A stretch of DNA of 64,000 nt from Myceligenerans salitolerans (GCF_017349295.1 NZ_JAFMPK010000047.1:396699-460698); one strand, 5' to 3'; counted from the stretch's first letter, positions 27,394 to 38,213 are shown. The notes: generated by a model not told the origin, from the sequence alone. Program-made: numbers and translations.

Positions 27394-28503
27394 ATGAGTG
27401 AGCAGGCGAACCCCACCAAGCGGCTGTCCGAGGCGGGTGTGGCCATCTGGCTCGACGACCTGTCGCGGGAACGGCTGAGGACGGGCAATCTCGCGGAGCT
27501 GGTCGAGGCACGGGATGTCGTGGGTGTCACCACGAACCCCACCATCTTCGCCGCCGCCCTGGCCCAGGGTGACGCGTACGACGCCGCCCTCGCCGAACTG
27601 GCCGGGAGCGACGTCGAGACCGCCGTGGAGCGGATCACCACCGACGACGTCCGCGCCGCGGCCGACGTGCTGCGTGGCGTGTACGACCGCTCGGGCACGG
27701 TGGACGGGCGCGTGTCCATCGAGGTGGACCCTCGTCTCGCACGCGACACCGAGGCGACGATCACCGTCGCGAAGCGGCTCTGGGCGACGGTCGACCGGCC
27801 GAACGTCATGATCAAGATCCCCGCCACGCTCGAGGGACTGCCCGCCATCACCGCCGTGCTCGCCGAGGGGATCAGCGTGAACGTGACGCTGATCTTCTCC
27901 ATCGAGCGGTACCGGGCCGTCATGGACGCCTTCCTGGCGGGTCTGGAGGCGGCGAGGGCGAACGGGCACGACCTGGCGCCCATCGGCTCCGTGGCGTCCT
28001 TCTTCGTCTCCCGCGTGGACTCGGAGGTCGACAAGCGCCTCGACGCCGTCGGCTCCGAGGAGGCCCTGGCCCTGCGCGGACAGGCCGCCATCGCGAACGC
28101 CCGCCTCGCGTACGCCGCGTACGAGGAGGTGTTCGCGAGTGAGCGCTGGTCCGCGCTCGCCGCCGCGGGAGCTCACCCGCAGCGCCCGCTGTGGGCGTCC
28201 ACCGGCGTGAAGAACCCGGACTACCGCGACACCATGTACGTGGACGAGCTCGTCGTCGACGGCGTGGTCAACACGATGCCGGAGAAGACGCTCGACGCGT
28301 TCGCCGACCACGGCATCGTGCTGGCCGACACGGTCACCGGGACCGCCGGGACCGCGGCGGCCACGATCGCCGCGATCGAGGCGCACGGCATCTCCATGGC
28401 CGAGGTCACCCAGCTCCTGGAGGACGAGGGTGTGGTGAAGTTCGAGAAGAGCTGGAACGAGCTGCTGGCCACCACCCGGACCGGCCTCGACGATGCGAGC
28501 TGA
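27394..28503 (+). CDS. tal: Transaldolase
   Basis: A 369-residue Schiff-base aldolase moving dihydroxyacetone units between sedoheptulose-7-phosphate and glyceraldehyde-3-phosphate. The family opening [16 protein letters not shown] and the lysine motif M-I-K-I-P-A-T, where Lys141 is the catalytic residue, are present, as is the C-terminal [11 protein letters not shown]. The length marks the long actinobacterial TalB-like type. The ATG follows an AGAGAGGAG ribosome site, 50 nt after tkt. It is cotranscribed with tkt. Confidence 0.97.
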   Translation: MSEQANPTKRLSEAGVAIWLDDLSRERLRTGNLAELVEARDVVGVTTNPTIFAAALAQGDAYDAALAELAGSDVETAVERITTDDVRAAADVLRGVYDRSGTVDGRVSIEVDPRLARDTEATITVAKRLWATVDRPNVMIKIPATLEGLPAITAVLAEGISVNVTLIFSIERYRAVMDAFLAGLEAARANGHDLAPIGSVASFFVSRVDSEVDKRLDAVGSEEALALRGQAAIANARLAYAAYEEVFASERWSALAAAGAHPQRPLWASTGVKNPDYRDTMYVDELVVDGVVNTMPEKTLDAFADHGIVLADTVTGTAGTAAATIAAIEAHGISMAEVTQLLEDEGVVKFEKSWNELLATTRTGLDDAS

Positions 28504-28627
28504 GGCAGGGCGCAGCGAAGGTCGCGGGCCGGCGAAGGGGGCACGCGGCCGGAGCGGAGCACCACGAAGCCCGCGCGGCAACGCGGCAGGCTGACGAAGG
28601 AGGCGGCGGGCCTCGCCCCGCCGCGTA

Positions 28628-28659
28628 CCGGCGCCCGCGGCACGCGTGGCGGGCGCCGG
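28628..28659 (+). terminator. GC hairpin in the tal-zwf gap
   Basis: Perfect 11-bp inverted repeat, CCGGCGCCCGC and GCGGGCGCCGG, around a 10-nt loop, inside the 213-nt tal-zwf spacer. No T-tract follows. It could be an intrinsic terminator of the GC type, or a processing or attenuating structure that lowers zwf relative to tkt-tal. Confidence 0.5.
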
Positions 28660-28716
28660 GCGGCAGCGGCCGTGGGCCGACGTCGCGACATACCCGCACT
28701 ATCTCGGAGGACGTCG

Positions 28717-30273
28717 TTGCGACCAGCAAGGATCAGTGCCGAACAGAACCCGCTTCGTGACCCCCTGGATCTGCGCCTGCCCCGCATCGCGGGGCCCTGC
28801 GGCCTGGTCATCTTCGGCGTCACGGGCGACCTGTCGCGCAAGAAGCTCATGCCCGCGGTGTACGACCTGGCCAACCGCGGCCTACTGCCGCCCGGTTTCG
28901 CGCTGACGGGCTTCGCCCGCCGCGAGTGGTCGGACCAGGATTTCGCCCAGATCGTGCACGACGCGGTCAAGGAGCACGCGCGCACGCCCTTCCGCGAGGC
29001 CACCTGGCGCCAGCTCGCGGAGGGCATCCGGTTCGTCGAGGGCTCGTTCGACGACGACGACGCGTTCCGCCGCCTGCGCCAGACCGTCGAGACACTGGAC
29101 GCCGAACGGGGCACCGGAGGGAACCACGCCTTCTACCTCTCGGTGCCGCCGAGCGCGTTCCCGCTCGTGTGCCGGCAGCTCGCGAAGCACGGGCTGTCCG
29201 CCCCGGACACGGACCTGTCCGACGGCGAGGCCTGGCGGCGCGTCGTCATCGAGAAGCCGTTCGGCCACGACCTGGCGAGCGCCCGCGAGCTGGATGCCGT
29301 CGTCTCCGAGGTCTTCTCCCCGGACTCGGTGTTCCGCATCGACCACTACCTGGGCAAGGAGACCGTCCAGAACATCCTGGCGCTGCGGTTCGCCAACCAG
29401 ATGTTCGAGCCGATCTGGAACGCGAACTACGTCGACCACGTGCAGATCACCATGGCCGAGGACATCGGCATCGGGGGCCGTGCGGGCTACTACGACGGGA
29501 TCGGCGCGGCCCGCGACGTCATCCAGAACCATCTGCTGCAGCTGCTCGCGCTCGTCGCGATGGAGGAGCCGGTCACGTTCGACGCCGCCGAGCTGCGTGC
29601 CGAGAAGATCAAGGTGCTGTCGTCGCTGCGCCTGCCGAAGTCGCTGGGCAGGCACACCGCGCGCGGGCAGTACGGGCCGGCGTGGCAGGGCGGCGAGCAG
29701 GTCAACGGCTTCCTCCAGGAGGACGGCATCGCACCGGACTCCACCACCGAGACGTACGCCGCGATCAAGGTGGACGTGGACAACCGCCGCTGGGCCGGCG
29801 TCCCGTTCTACCTGCGCAGCGGCAAGCGGCTGGGCCGGCGCGTCACCGAGGTCGCCGTGGTGTTCAAGAAGGCACCGCACCTGCCGTTCGAGTCGTCGCT
29901 CACGTCCGAGCTCGGGAACAACGCCCTGGTCATCCGCGTACAGCCGGACGAGGGGGTGACGATGCGGTTCGGCGCCAAGGTCCCGGGCACGGCGATGCAG
30001 GTCCGCGACGTCACGATGGACTTCGGGTACGGGCACTCGTTCACGGAGTCCTCGCCCGAGGCGTACGAGCGCCTCATCCTCGACGTGCTGCTGGGCGACC
30101 CGCCGCTGTTCCCCACGCACGAGGAGGTCGAGCTCTCCTGGAAGGTGCTCGACCCGATCACGGCGTACTGGGCGAAGCAGGGCCGGCCGGACCAGTACGC
30201 GTCCGGGACGTGGGGACCGCCGTCGGCGGACGAGATGCTGGCCCGCGACGGCCGGGCCTGGAGGCGGCCGTGA
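28717..30273 (+). CDS. zwf: Glucose-6-phosphate 1-dehydrogenase
   Basis: A 518-residue NADP-dependent dehydrogenase, the entry to the oxidative pentose phosphate pathway. The Rossmann motif G-V-T-G-D-L-S-R-K-K is at 34-43. The substrate motif R-I-D-H-Y-L-G-K-E and V-I-E-K-P-F-G-H-D follow, then the actinobacterial C-terminus (W-G-P-x-S-A-D-E-M-L). I chose TTG at 28717: CGGAGG ends 6 nt before it, and it gives the short N-terminal tail normal for this group, whereas the upstream GTG/ATG options have no ribosome site. opcA and pgl follow. Confidence 0.95.
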   Translation: MRPARISAEQNPLRDPLDLRLPRIAGPCGLVIFGVTGDLSRKKLMPAVYDLANRGLLPPGFALTGFARREWSDQDFAQIVHDAVKEHARTPFREATWRQLAEGIRFVEGSFDDDDAFRRLRQTVETLDAERGTGGNHAFYLSVPPSAFPLVCRQLAKHGLSAPDTDLSDGEAWRRVVIEKPFGHDLASARELDAVVSEVFSPDSVFRIDHYLGKETVQNILALRFANQMFEPIWNANYVDHVQITMAEDIGIGGRAGYYDGIGAARDVIQNHLLQLLALVAMEEPVTFDAAELRAEKIKVLSSLRLPKSLGRHTARGQYGPAWQGGEQVNGFLQEDGIAPDSTTETYAAIKVDVDNRRWAGVPFYLRSGKRLGRRVTEVAVVFKKAPHLPFESSLTSELGNNALVIRVQPDEGVTMRFGAKVPGTAMQVRDVTMDFGYGHSFTESSPEAYERLILDVLLGDPPLFPTHEEVELSWKVLDPITAYWAKQGRPDQYASGTWGPPSADEMLARDGRAWRRP

Positions 30274-30361
30274 TGGTCGGCCGAACGCGGCGGCACCACC
30301 CGCGAAGGGCGGGAACGATGACGACGCCGGAGCGCGAAGGAACCACCTCGAAGGGCGGAAC

Positions 30362-31288
30362 ATGATTATCGACATGCCCGACACCACCGCCAACGACGTC
30401 AACCGGCGGCTGGTCCGGTTGCGCGACGAGGGCGGTGCGGTCGCTCTGGGACGCGTGCTCACGCTCGTGGTCCTCGCCGACGAGCGGGACGTCGAGGAGG
30501 CGGTCGCCACGACGAACGACGCCAGCCGCGAGCACCCGTGCCGGGTCATCGTGGTGGCGCCGACCGGTGACGGCGAGGCTCGCCTGGACGCCCAGATCCG
30601 TGTCGGCGGGGACGCCGGCGCGTCCGAGGTCGTGGTGCTGCGGGCGTCCGGCCCGCTGCTGGAGCGCCGCGACACCCTCGTGATGCCGCTGCTGCTGCCC
30701 GACGCTCCCATCGTGGCCTGGTGGCCGCGTGAGGCGCCGGCGGAACCCTCCGCCGACCCGGTCGGTGCCATGGCGCACCGGCGGATCACGGACACCACGG
30801 CCGTCGAGGACCCGATCGCGATGCTGCACGCCCTGCCCGCCGTCTCGCGGCCGGGCGACACGGACCTCGCCTGGGCTCGCGTGACGCTGTGGCGGGCGCT
30901 CATCGCGGCCGCCGTCGAGCAGCCCCCCTTCGAGTCCGTGCACGGCGTGCGCGTCGAGGGCGAGGTGCGGCACACGTCGCTGCACCTGCTGGCGGCATGG
31001 CTCGGTGACCGGCTCGGCGCGACCGCCACGGTCGTGCCGGTCGACGGCGCCGAGGCCATCACGCGGGTGGTCCTGCAGCGCAAGGACGGCGACATCGTGC
31101 TCGACCGGCCCGACGGCCGCGTCGTCACGATCACCCAGCCGGGCAAGCCGGAACGACGGATCTCCCTGCCGATCCGCAAGCTCAACGAAGCTCTCATCGA
31201 GGAGCTGCGCCGCCTCGACCCCGACGAGGTGTACGAGCAGACGCTGGCCAAGGGCCTGCCCCTGGTCGAGGTGGAGGGCGCGGCATGA
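30362..31288 (+). CDS. opcA: Glucose-6-phosphate dehydrogenase assembly protein OpcA
   Basis: A 308-residue actinobacterial/cyanobacterial protein that binds and stabilises or activates Zwf. Typical traits are the L-A-R/R-V-L-T-L-V-V-L-A-D region, H-P-C-R-V-I-V-V, the A-P-I-V-A-W-W-P motif at about 115-125, and the C-terminal E-L-R-R-L-D-P-D-E-V-Y. GGCGGAAC precedes the ATG. It lies 88 nt after zwf and its stop overlaps the pgl start by 4 nt (ATGA), supporting one translational unit. Confidence 0.94.
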   Translation: MIIDMPDTTANDVNRRLVRLRDEGGAVALGRVLTLVVLADERDVEEAVATTNDASREHPCRVIVVAPTGDGEARLDAQIRVGGDAGASEVVVLRASGPLLERRDTLVMPLLLPDAPIVAWWPREAPAEPSADPVGAMAHRRITDTTAVEDPIAMLHALPAVSRPGDTDLAWARVTLWRALIAAAVEQPPFESVHGVRVEGEVRHTSLHLLAAWLGDRLGATATVVPVDGAEAITRVVLQRKDGDIVLDRPDGRVVTITQPGKPERRISLPIRKLNEALIEELRRLDPDEVYEQTLAKGLPLVEVEGAA

Positions 31289-32163
31289 GCGGCGCGCCGG
31301 GAACGGCACCGGCGCCCGGGCCCGGGGGCGGCGCGGCGGGCGAGCGGCTCGTCGTCGTCCATCCCGACCCCGGCGTGCTGGCCGAGGCCGCGGCCGCACG
31401 CCTGCTCACCCGCATCCTCGACGTCCAGTCGGTGCGGTCCCCCGTGCACGTGGTGCTCACGGGGGGCACCGTGGGCATCCGCACGCTGGCCCGCGCCGCC
31501 GCCTCACCGCTCGTCGCGGCCGTGGACTGGAGCGGCGTGCACCTGTGGTGGGGCGACGAGCGGTTCCTGCCCGACGGCGATCCGGACCGCAACGAGACCC
31601 AGGCCCGCGAGGCGCTCGTCGACGCGCTGATCGCCGGGCACGGCCTGCCCGCCGAGAACGTGCACGCGATGCCGGGCCCGTCCTCCGTCGGTTCCCCCGA
31701 GGAGGGCGCCGAGGCCTACGCCGCGGAACTGGCACGGTTCGCCGTGGACCGGGGCGTGCCGGCTCCGGCGGCATCGGAGCCGGGCCGCGACGCCGGTGCG
31801 CAGGAGCCCGCGGGCCCGGCGGTGCCGGCGTTCGACGTGCTCCTCCTGGGCATGGGCCCCGACGGGCATGTCGCGTCCCTGTTCCCGGGACACGAAGGGC
31901 TGGGTGCCACGGGGGTGACGGTCGGCGTGCACGGGTCGCCGAAACCTCCGCCGGAGCGCGTGTCCCTGACGTTCGACGCCATCCGGGCGGCACGTGAGGT
32001 CTGGGTCGTCGCAGCGGGAGCGGAGAAGGCGGACCGGGCTGCCGCGGCCCTCGGTACGACGACGGACGGCGTCCCCGCCGCGGTGACGGACGTTCCGGCG
32101 GCCGGGGCCGTCGGCCGGGGCCGCACCCTCTGGCTCCTGGACGCCGCGGCGGCGAGCCGCTGA
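31285..32163 (+). CDS. pgl: 6-phosphogluconolactonase
   Basis: A 292-residue enzyme hydrolysing 6-phosphogluconolactone, the second oxidative pentose phosphate step. Motifs include V-L-T-G-G-T-V-G, the W-W-G-D-E-R-F-L-P core, D-P-D-R-N-E-T-Q-A, and L-L-L-G-M-G-P-D-G-H-V-A-S-L-F-P-G. It is slightly longer than most because of an Ala/Pro-rich loop near residues 150-180 and a Gly/Pro-rich N-terminus. The last codons and stop are the first copy of a short tandem repeat that continues into the intergenic DNA. Confidence 0.95.
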   Translation: MSGAPGTAPAPGPGGGAAGERLVVVHPDPGVLAEAAAARLLTRILDVQSVRSPVHVVLTGGTVGIRTLARAAASPLVAAVDWSGVHLWWGDERFLPDGDPDRNETQAREALVDALIAGHGLPAENVHAMPGPSSVGSPEEGAEAYAAELARFAVDRGVPAPAASEPGRDAGAQEPAGPAVPAFDVLLLGMGPDGHVASLFPGHEGLGATGVTVGVHGSPKPPPERVSLTFDAIRAAREVWVVAAGAEKADRAAAALGTTTDGVPAAVTDVPAAGAVGRGRTLWLLDAAAASR

Positions 32164-32216
32164 CAGGTACGCGGCGAGCCGCTGACGGGCACGGGGCGAG
32201 CCGCTGACAGGTACCG
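32151..32216. repeat. Three tandem 22-bp repeats across the pgl stop codon
   Basis: Three adjacent 22-bp copies at 32151-32172, 32173-32194 and 32195-32216 share the core GGCGAGCCGCTGA. The core covers the last codons and the TGA stop of pgl. Copies differ by about three to five positions. Copies 2 and 3 are untranslated, so this looks like repeated slippage or duplication at the gene end. Confidence 0.85.
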
Positions 32217-32270
32217 GACCGTTGCGCGCGGGAGGCGCTCAGCGGTTCGCGCCGTACCTCGGCCGGGCTG

Positions 32271-32327
32271 GTCCGCCGCCCGCCGCGTACCCGGCCGGAC
32301 GATGCCGACGGGTACGCGGCGGCGGAC
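32271..32327. terminator. Bidirectional hairpin between pgl and rbpA
   Basis: A long inverted repeat: the left arm 32271-32292 pairs with the right arm 32310-32327 over 18 bp, with a 4-nt bulge in the left arm and a 17-nt loop. Arm ends are GTCCGCCG and CGGCGGAC, with GTACCC/GGGTAC near the loop. It sits between convergent pgl and rbpA and can serve both. There is no clear T-tract. Confidence 0.65.
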
Positions 32328-32363
32328 CGCTGTCGGTCTGCGGCCCTCCGGTGTGACCGCCCG

Positions 32364-32723
32364 TCAGCTGGCGATGCTGCCGCGGCGGGTGTGGAGCGCC
32401 TCCAGGGCCTCGGCGAGAAGCGCCGCGCCGTCCTCCTCCGAACGACGTTCCTTCACGTAGGCCAGGTGCGTCTTGTACGGCTCGTTGCGCACCGGTGACG
32501 GCGGGTTCGCCGGGTCCATCCCCGCCGGGTACCCGCACTGCGGGCAGTCCCAGTGCACCGGGGCCTCCACGTCCTCACCGACGGAGAAGCTCGGTGCCGT
32601 CTCGTGTCCGTTCGCACACCAGTAGGAGACCTTCACGCGCGGGGCAGCCTCGCCCCGCTCGGTCTCGCCCATGGGGCCGGCGCCTACCCGGCTACCCCTG
32701 ATCGCATGCCCGCCAGATGCCAC
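32364..32723 (-). CDS. rbpA: RNA polymerase-binding protein RbpA
   Basis: A 119-residue actinobacterial transcription factor that binds the principal sigma factor and stabilises the open complex. It has the N-terminal R-G-S-R-V-G-A-G-P-M-G-E motif and the RbpA core domain with two cysteine pairs (Y-W-C-A-N-G-H and W-D-C-P-Q-C-G). The basic linker is followed by the C-terminal sigma-interacting helix E-E-D-G-A-A-L-L-A-E-A-L-E-A-L. The ATG gives an N-terminus matching the family. It lies about 60 nt downstream of secG on the same strand. Confidence 0.95.
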   Translation of the reverse strand: MASGGHAIRGSRVGAGPMGETERGEAAPRVKVSYWCANGHETAPSFSVGEDVEAPVHWDCPQCGYPAGMDPANPPSPVRNEPYKTHLAYVKERRSEEDGAALLAEALEALHTRRGSIAS

Positions 32724-32783
32724 GTTCCTCGTCCCCTCCGTGAGGTTGGGTGGCCGACCGCCCGCGCGTCGGAAGCGCTCGGG

Positions 32784-33026
32784 TCAGCTGACCTTCTGAA
32801 CCAGGCCGAGCAGCACGATGACCACGGTCCACACGAGCGCGAAGGCGACGGTGATGCGGTTCAGGTTCCGCTCGGCGACGCCGGAGGACCCGGCGCCCAT
32901 GGAGATACCGCCGCCGAACATGTCGGAGAGACCGCCACCCTTGCCCTTGTGGAGCAGGACGAGCATGGTCAGGAAGGCACTGGTGAGCACCAGCAGAACC
33001 TGCAGGATGATGCGGAGCACGTCCAC
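32784..33026 (-). CDS. secG: Preprotein translocase subunit SecG
   Basis: An 80-residue two-helix membrane protein, the accessory subunit of SecYEG. The first helix (I-I-L-Q-V-L-L-V-L-T-S-A-F-L-T-M-L-V-L-L) is followed by the H-K-G-K-G-G-G-L-S-D-M-F-G-G-G loop, which is diagnostic of SecG, and a second helix (I-T-V-A-F-A-L-V-W-T-V-V-I-V-L-L). GTG start. It is downstream of tpiA beyond a strong hairpin, the usual actinobacterial position. Confidence 0.96.
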   Translation of the reverse strand: MDVLRIILQVLLVLTSAFLTMLVLLHKGKGGGLSDMFGGGISMGAGSSGVAERNLNRITVAFALVWTVVIVLLGLVQKVS

Positions 33027-33117
33027 GAAAACTTCACGTCCTCATCGGTCGGTGTGCCGGAGATCACTCCGGCGGCGGATCGGGATCAAGGGTAAGCGAG
33101 GGATACCCCGGAGAACG

Positions 33118-33150
33118 AACCCCCAGGTCAGGAGCCCTGAACTGGGGGTT
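33118..33150 (-). terminator. Rho-independent-like terminator after tpiA
   Basis: A 33-nt hairpin: outer arms AACCCCCAG and CTGGGGGTT (9 bp) enclose an inner TCAGG/CCTGA stem. On the minus strand it is followed by TTCGTTCTC, a weak T-rich tail. It lies 73 nt past the tpiA stop and before secG, so it should end the gap-pgk-tpiA message. Confidence 0.75.
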
Positions 33151-33223
33151 GTCCACCGGGTTCGAGTCTCTCACACGGCGGCGTGCCGCCGCGCGAGCGA
33201 CTGTGGAGTGTCGGTGCGCGTCC

Positions 33224-34018
33224 TCACACGGTCACGTGCGACTGGTAGCGCACGATCCTGCCGAACTCCTCGGGGTCGAGGCTGGCGCCCCCGACCAGGG
33301 CACCGTCGACATCGGGCTGCGCCATGATCTGCGCGACGTTGCCCGACTTCACGGAGCCGCCGTACAGGACGCGCACGGCGCCCGCGAGCTCGGCGTCGTA
33401 CAGCTCGGCGATCCGGGCGCGGATCGCGCCGCAGACCTCCTGCGCGTCCTGCGGCGTGGCGACCTCGCCCGTGCCGATCGCCCAGACCGGCTCGTACGCG
33501 ACGACGACCTTCGCGACCTCCTCGGCCGAGAGCCCGTTCAGCGCGGCGTCGACCTGCGCGAGCGTGAAGGGAACCTGCTCGCCGGCCTTGCGGACGTGCA
33601 GCCCCTCCCCCACGCACAGGATCGGCGAGAGACCGTTCTTCAGTGCGGCGACCACCTTCGCGGCGACCAGCTCGTCGGACTCGTTGTGGTGCTCACGGCG
33701 CTCGGAGTGGCCCACCGCGACGTACGTGCAGCCCAGCTTGGCCAGCATCGGGCCGGAGACCTCACCCGTGAACGCGCCCGACTCGTGCTGCGACAGGTCC
33801 TGTCCGCCGTAGCGGATGTCGAGCTTGTCGGCGTCGACCAGCGTCTGCACCGAGCGCAGGTCGGTGAACGGCGGGAGCACCGCGACCTCGACCGCGGCGT
33901 AGTCGTGCTTGGCGTCCTTCAGCGTCCAGGCCAGCTTCTGGACCGTGCTGATCGCCTGCTGGTGGTCCAGGTTCATCTTCCAGTTGCCCGCCATGAGCGG
34001 CGTGCGGTTCTCTGCCAT
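33224..34018 (-). CDS. tpiA: Triosephosphate isomerase
   Basis: A 264-residue TIM barrel interconverting DHAP and glyceraldehyde-3-phosphate. Catalytic residues are in place: Asn12 and Lys14 (A-G-N-W-K-M-N), His104 (V-G-H-S-E-R-R) and Glu176 ([11 protein letters not shown]). The phosphate loops L-Y-G-G-S-V-K and V-G-G-A-S-L are complete. Full length. It lies 50 nt downstream of pgk on the same strand. Confidence 0.98.
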   Translation of the reverse strand: MAENRTPLMAGNWKMNLDHQQAISTVQKLAWTLKDAKHDYAAVEVAVLPPFTDLRSVQTLVDADKLDIRYGGQDLSQHESGAFTGEVSGPMLAKLGCTYVAVGHSERREHHNESDELVAAKVVAALKNGLSPILCVGEGLHVRKAGEQVPFTLAQVDAALNGLSAEEVAKVVVAYEPVWAIGTGEVATPQDAQEVCGAIRARIAELYDAELAGAVRVLYGGSVKSGNVAQIMAQPDVDGALVGGASLDPEEFGRIVRYQSHVTV

Positions 34019-34068
34019 GGTTCCTCTTCTGCGTTGTTCGGTCAGGCCGGCACGTCGGGCCGGCTGCG

Positions 34069-35277
34069 TCAGGCCAGCACCGTGAGGCCCGGGAGCTCCT
34101 TGCCCTCGAGCAGCTCGAGGCTCGCGCCACCGCCCGTGGAGATGTGGCTGAAGCCCGCCTCGTCGAAGCCGAGCACGCGCACGGCCGCGGCGGAGTCGCC
34201 GCCGCCCACGATCGAGAACGCCCCGTTCGCGGTCGCGTCCACGATGCCCTGCGCGACGGTCCGGGTCCCGGCGGCGTAGTCGGCACGCTCGAACACGCCC
34301 ATGGGACCGTTCCAGGCGATGGTCCGGGTGTCGGCCAGCTTCGCGGCGAACAGCTCGCCCGACGCCGGACCGATGTCCAGGCCGATCTTGTCCGCCGGGA
34401 TGGCATCCGCCGGCACGACGCCGGCCGGAGACGGGGCGTCGAAGGAGTCCGCGACGACGACGTCGGACGGCAGCACGATCTCCACCCCGTTCTCCTCGGC
34501 GGTGGCCAGGTACCCCTTGACGGTGTCGATCTGGTCCTTCTCCAGCAGCGAGGTACCGACCTCCAGCCCCTTGGCCGCGAGGAACGTGAACACCATGCCG
34601 CCGCCGATGAGCAGGCGGTCCGCCTTCGTGAGCAGGTTCGCGATCACGCCGAGCTTGTCGCTCACCTTCGAGCCGCCGAGCACGACGGCGTACGGGCGCT
34701 CGGGGTCGCCGGTCGCGCGGGACAGCGACTCGACCTCCTTGAGCACCAGCTCGCCCGCGGCGGCCGGGAGGATCCGCGCGACGTCGTACACGGACGCCTG
34801 CTTGCGGTGCACGACGCCGAAGCCGTCGGACACGAACGCGTCCGCGAGCGCGGCGAGCTCGCCGGCGAGCGCCTCGCGCTCGGCGTCGTCCTTGGAGGTC
34901 TCGCGCGCGTCGAAGCGGACGTTCTCCAGGAGGGCGACCTGCCCGTCGGCGAGGTCGCCGACGACCTTCTGCGCGGACGGGCCGGTGACGTCGTCGGCCA
35001 GCGCCACGTCGGCGCCGAGCAGCTCGCCCAGACGGGCGGCGACCGGCGCGAGGGAGAACTCGGGCCTCGGCTCGCCCTTGGGCCGGCCGAGGTGGGCGGT
35101 CACGACGACGCGGGCGCCGGCGTCGGCCAGGCGCCGCAGCGTGGGCAGCGCGGCGCGGATGCGGCCGTCGTCGGTGATGACGGGCGCGCCGTCACCCTGG
35201 GCGAGGGGGACGTTGAAGTCGGAGCGGACGAGCACGCGCTTGCCGCGCAGGTCGCCCAGGGAGTCGATGGTCTTCAT
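34069..35277 (-). CDS. pgk: Phosphoglycerate kinase
   Basis: A 402-residue two-domain kinase making ATP from 1,3-bisphosphoglycerate. It shows the substrate region [20 protein letters not shown], the hinge G-G-S-K-V-S-D-K-L, and the nucleotide loop G-G-G-D-S-A-A-A with [15 protein letters not shown]. The ATG at 35277 is the family start; the coding frame continues upstream without conservation. It is separated from gap by 196 nt containing a nested hairpin. Confidence 0.97.
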   Translation of the reverse strand: MKTIDSLGDLRGKRVLVRSDFNVPLAQGDGAPVITDDGRIRAALPTLRRLADAGARVVVTAHLGRPKGEPRPEFSLAPVAARLGELLGADVALADDVTGPSAQKVVGDLADGQVALLENVRFDARETSKDDAEREALAGELAALADAFVSDGFGVVHRKQASVYDVARILPAAAGELVLKEVESLSRATGDPERPYAVVLGGSKVSDKLGVIANLLTKADRLLIGGGMVFTFLAAKGLEVGTSLLEKDQIDTVKGYLATAEENGVEIVLPSDVVVADSFDAPSPAGVVPADAIPADKIGLDIGPASGELFAAKLADTRTIAWNGPMGVFERADYAAGTRTVAQGIVDATANGAFSIVGGGDSAAAVRVLGFDEAGFSHISTGGGASLELLEGKELPGLTVLA

Positions 35278-35389
35278 GGTGCTCAGAGCCCTTCTGGCAG
35301 TGCGGGTGTGCTCGTCGGCGGCGCGGGTGCGGGGTTCGGCCGCCCGGCTGTCTCGGCGGACAGAACGCGACCCCGGGGCCGGCACGGAC

Positions 35390-35438
35390 GGCGGCGGGGC
35401 CGGCCGGGACCGTGACGGTCCCGGCGAAGCCCGCCGCC
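35390..35438 (-). terminator. Nested hairpin between gap and pgk
   Basis: Inner stem of 9 perfect base pairs (CCGGGACCG / CGGTCCCGG, 3-nt loop, 35404-35424) sits inside an outer GGCGGCGGG/CCCGCCGCC stem (35390-35438). On the minus strand this follows gap and precedes pgk. It could partly terminate or stabilise the gap message and so set a higher gap to pgk ratio. Confidence 0.55.
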
Positions 35439-35473
35439 GGCCCGCGCTGCGGCCGCCCGGGGTCAGGAACGCG

Positions 35474-36824
<1,351 letters not shown>

Positions 36825-38213
36825 TCACGAGCGCCGGCGAGCCGCACGGACCGCCTCGTAGCGGTCCAGCGCCACCACGCGTTCGTGCCGGTGGTCGACG
36901 ACGGGCGCGGGATAGCCGTCGGGCGGTCCCCCGGGGAGCTTCCAGGGCTGGTGCACGGCCTTCCCGGCGATGCCCGCGAGTTCCGGCACGTACGTCCGCA
37001 CGTAGTCGCCGTCCGGGTCGAACCGCTCCCCCTGCAGCACCGGGTTGAACACCCGGAAGTAGGGGGCGGCGTCCGTGCCGCTGCCGGCCACCCACTGCCA
37101 CCCGTGCTGGTTGGCGGCGAGATCGCCGTCGACCAGCGCACGCATGAAGTGCCGCGCCCCCCACCACCAGGGCAGGTGAAGATCTTTCACCAGGAACGAC
37201 GCCGTGATCATCCGCACGCGGTTGTGCATCCAGCCCTCGGCGAGCAGCTGCCGCATCCCGGCGTCGACGACCGGGAAGCCGGTGCGCCCCTCCCGCCAGG
37301 CGGCGAACAACCGGTCCGCCTCCGGGCCGCTGTCGGTGGCCAGGGCGTCGAAGGAGCGGTCGTAGTTGCGGCGGGCGGAGTCGGGCCGCTGGTCGAGGAC
37401 GTCGGCGTAGAAGTCGCGCCATGCCAGCTCGGCGCGGAACGCATCCGCGCCGTCGCCGGTGCTGCCCGCCAGGTCGGCCAGGAGCGTCCGCGGGTGCACG
37501 CAGCCGAACTTCAGGTAGGGCGACAGCTTCGAGGTCCCGGGCCGGTCCGGGCGGTCCCGCCCGTCCGCGTAGTCCTCGAGTGCGTCCCGCCGGAACACCT
37601 CCCATCGGCGGTGCGCGGCCGCCTCGCCGGGATCGGGCAGTTCGGCGGTGACGGGCGGCTCCGGCGGGATCGGCGTGGCGGCGACCGCCAGGGTCGCGGG
37701 GTCGATCCAGTCGAGGAAGCCGGCGTCCGTGTCGGCCGGGGGCCTCCACCCGTGATCGGCCCAGGCCCGCCGGAACGGGGTGAAGACACGGTAGCGGCCC
37801 CCGTCGGCGGACCGGACCCGGCCCGGCGCCACCGCGTACGGGGACCCGGTCCGGACCAGCAGGCGGCCGTCCTCGCCCAGTGCCCGCTCGACGGCCTGGT
37901 CCCGCGCCTGGCCGTAGGGCCCGAAGTCGGCTGCGACGTGCACCTGGACGGCGCCGGCCTCGCGGGCGACCCGTGGGACGACCTCGACGGGGTCGCCCTC
38001 GACGACGAGCAGCCTCCCGCGCAGGCTCTCGTCGAGCGCCCGCAGGCAGCCGGACAGGAACCACCGGCGCGCCTCCCCCGCCGGCCGGACGAGGCGCGGG
38101 TCGAGCACGAACAACGCCAGGGCGCGCCTTCCCCGGCCCGCGGCGAGAAACGTGGGCTGGTCGGCGACCCGCAGGTCGCGGCGGAACCACACGAGAGCCG
38201 TGGACCCGGTCAT
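36825..38213 (-). CDS. phrB: Deoxyribodipyrimidine photolyase
   Basis: A 462-residue class I CPD photolyase-like flavoprotein that would repair UV dimers with blue light. The N-terminal antenna domain starts L-V-W-F-R-R-D-L-R-V-A-D. The FAD domain has T-S-K-L-S-P-Y-L-K-F-G-C-V-H-P-R, E-L-A-W-R-D-F-Y-A-D-V-L, the helical T-G-F-P-V-V-D-A-G-M-R-Q-L and W-M-H-N-R-V-R-M-I-T-A-S-F-L-V-K-D-L. The C-terminal N-Q-H-G-W-Q-W-V-A-G-S-G-T-D-A-A-P-Y-F-R-x-F-N-P is intact. The ATG overlaps the upstream TspO-like gene stop by 4 nt, so the two are coupled. Confidence 0.95.
   Translation of the reverse strand: MTGSTALVWFRRDLRVADQPTFLAAGRGRRALALFVLDPRLVRPAGEARRWFLSGCLRALDESLRGRLLVVEGDPVEVVPRVAREAGAVQVHVAADFGPYGQARDQAVERALGEDGRLLVRTGSPYAVAPGRVRSADGGRYRVFTPFRRAWADHGWRPPADTDAGFLDWIDPATLAVAATPIPPEPPVTAELPDPGEAAAHRRWEVFRRDALEDYADGRDRPDRPGTSKLSPYLKFGCVHPRTLLADLAGSTGDGADAFRAELAWRDFYADVLDQRPDSARRNYDRSFDALATDSGPEADRLFAAWREGRTGFPVVDAGMRQLLAEGWMHNRVRMITASFLVKDLHLPWWWGARHFMRALVDGDLAANQHGWQWVAGSGTDAAPYFRVFNPVLQGERFDPDGDYVRTYVPELAGIAGKAVHQPWKLPGGPPDGYPAPVVDHRHERVVALDRYEAVRAARRRS

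Noticed and set aside
33151-33180. GGTTCGAGTC, resembling a tRNA T-loop
   Set aside because: The flanks do not pair as a T-stem, and no acceptor, D-arm or anticodon arm is present within 100 bp.
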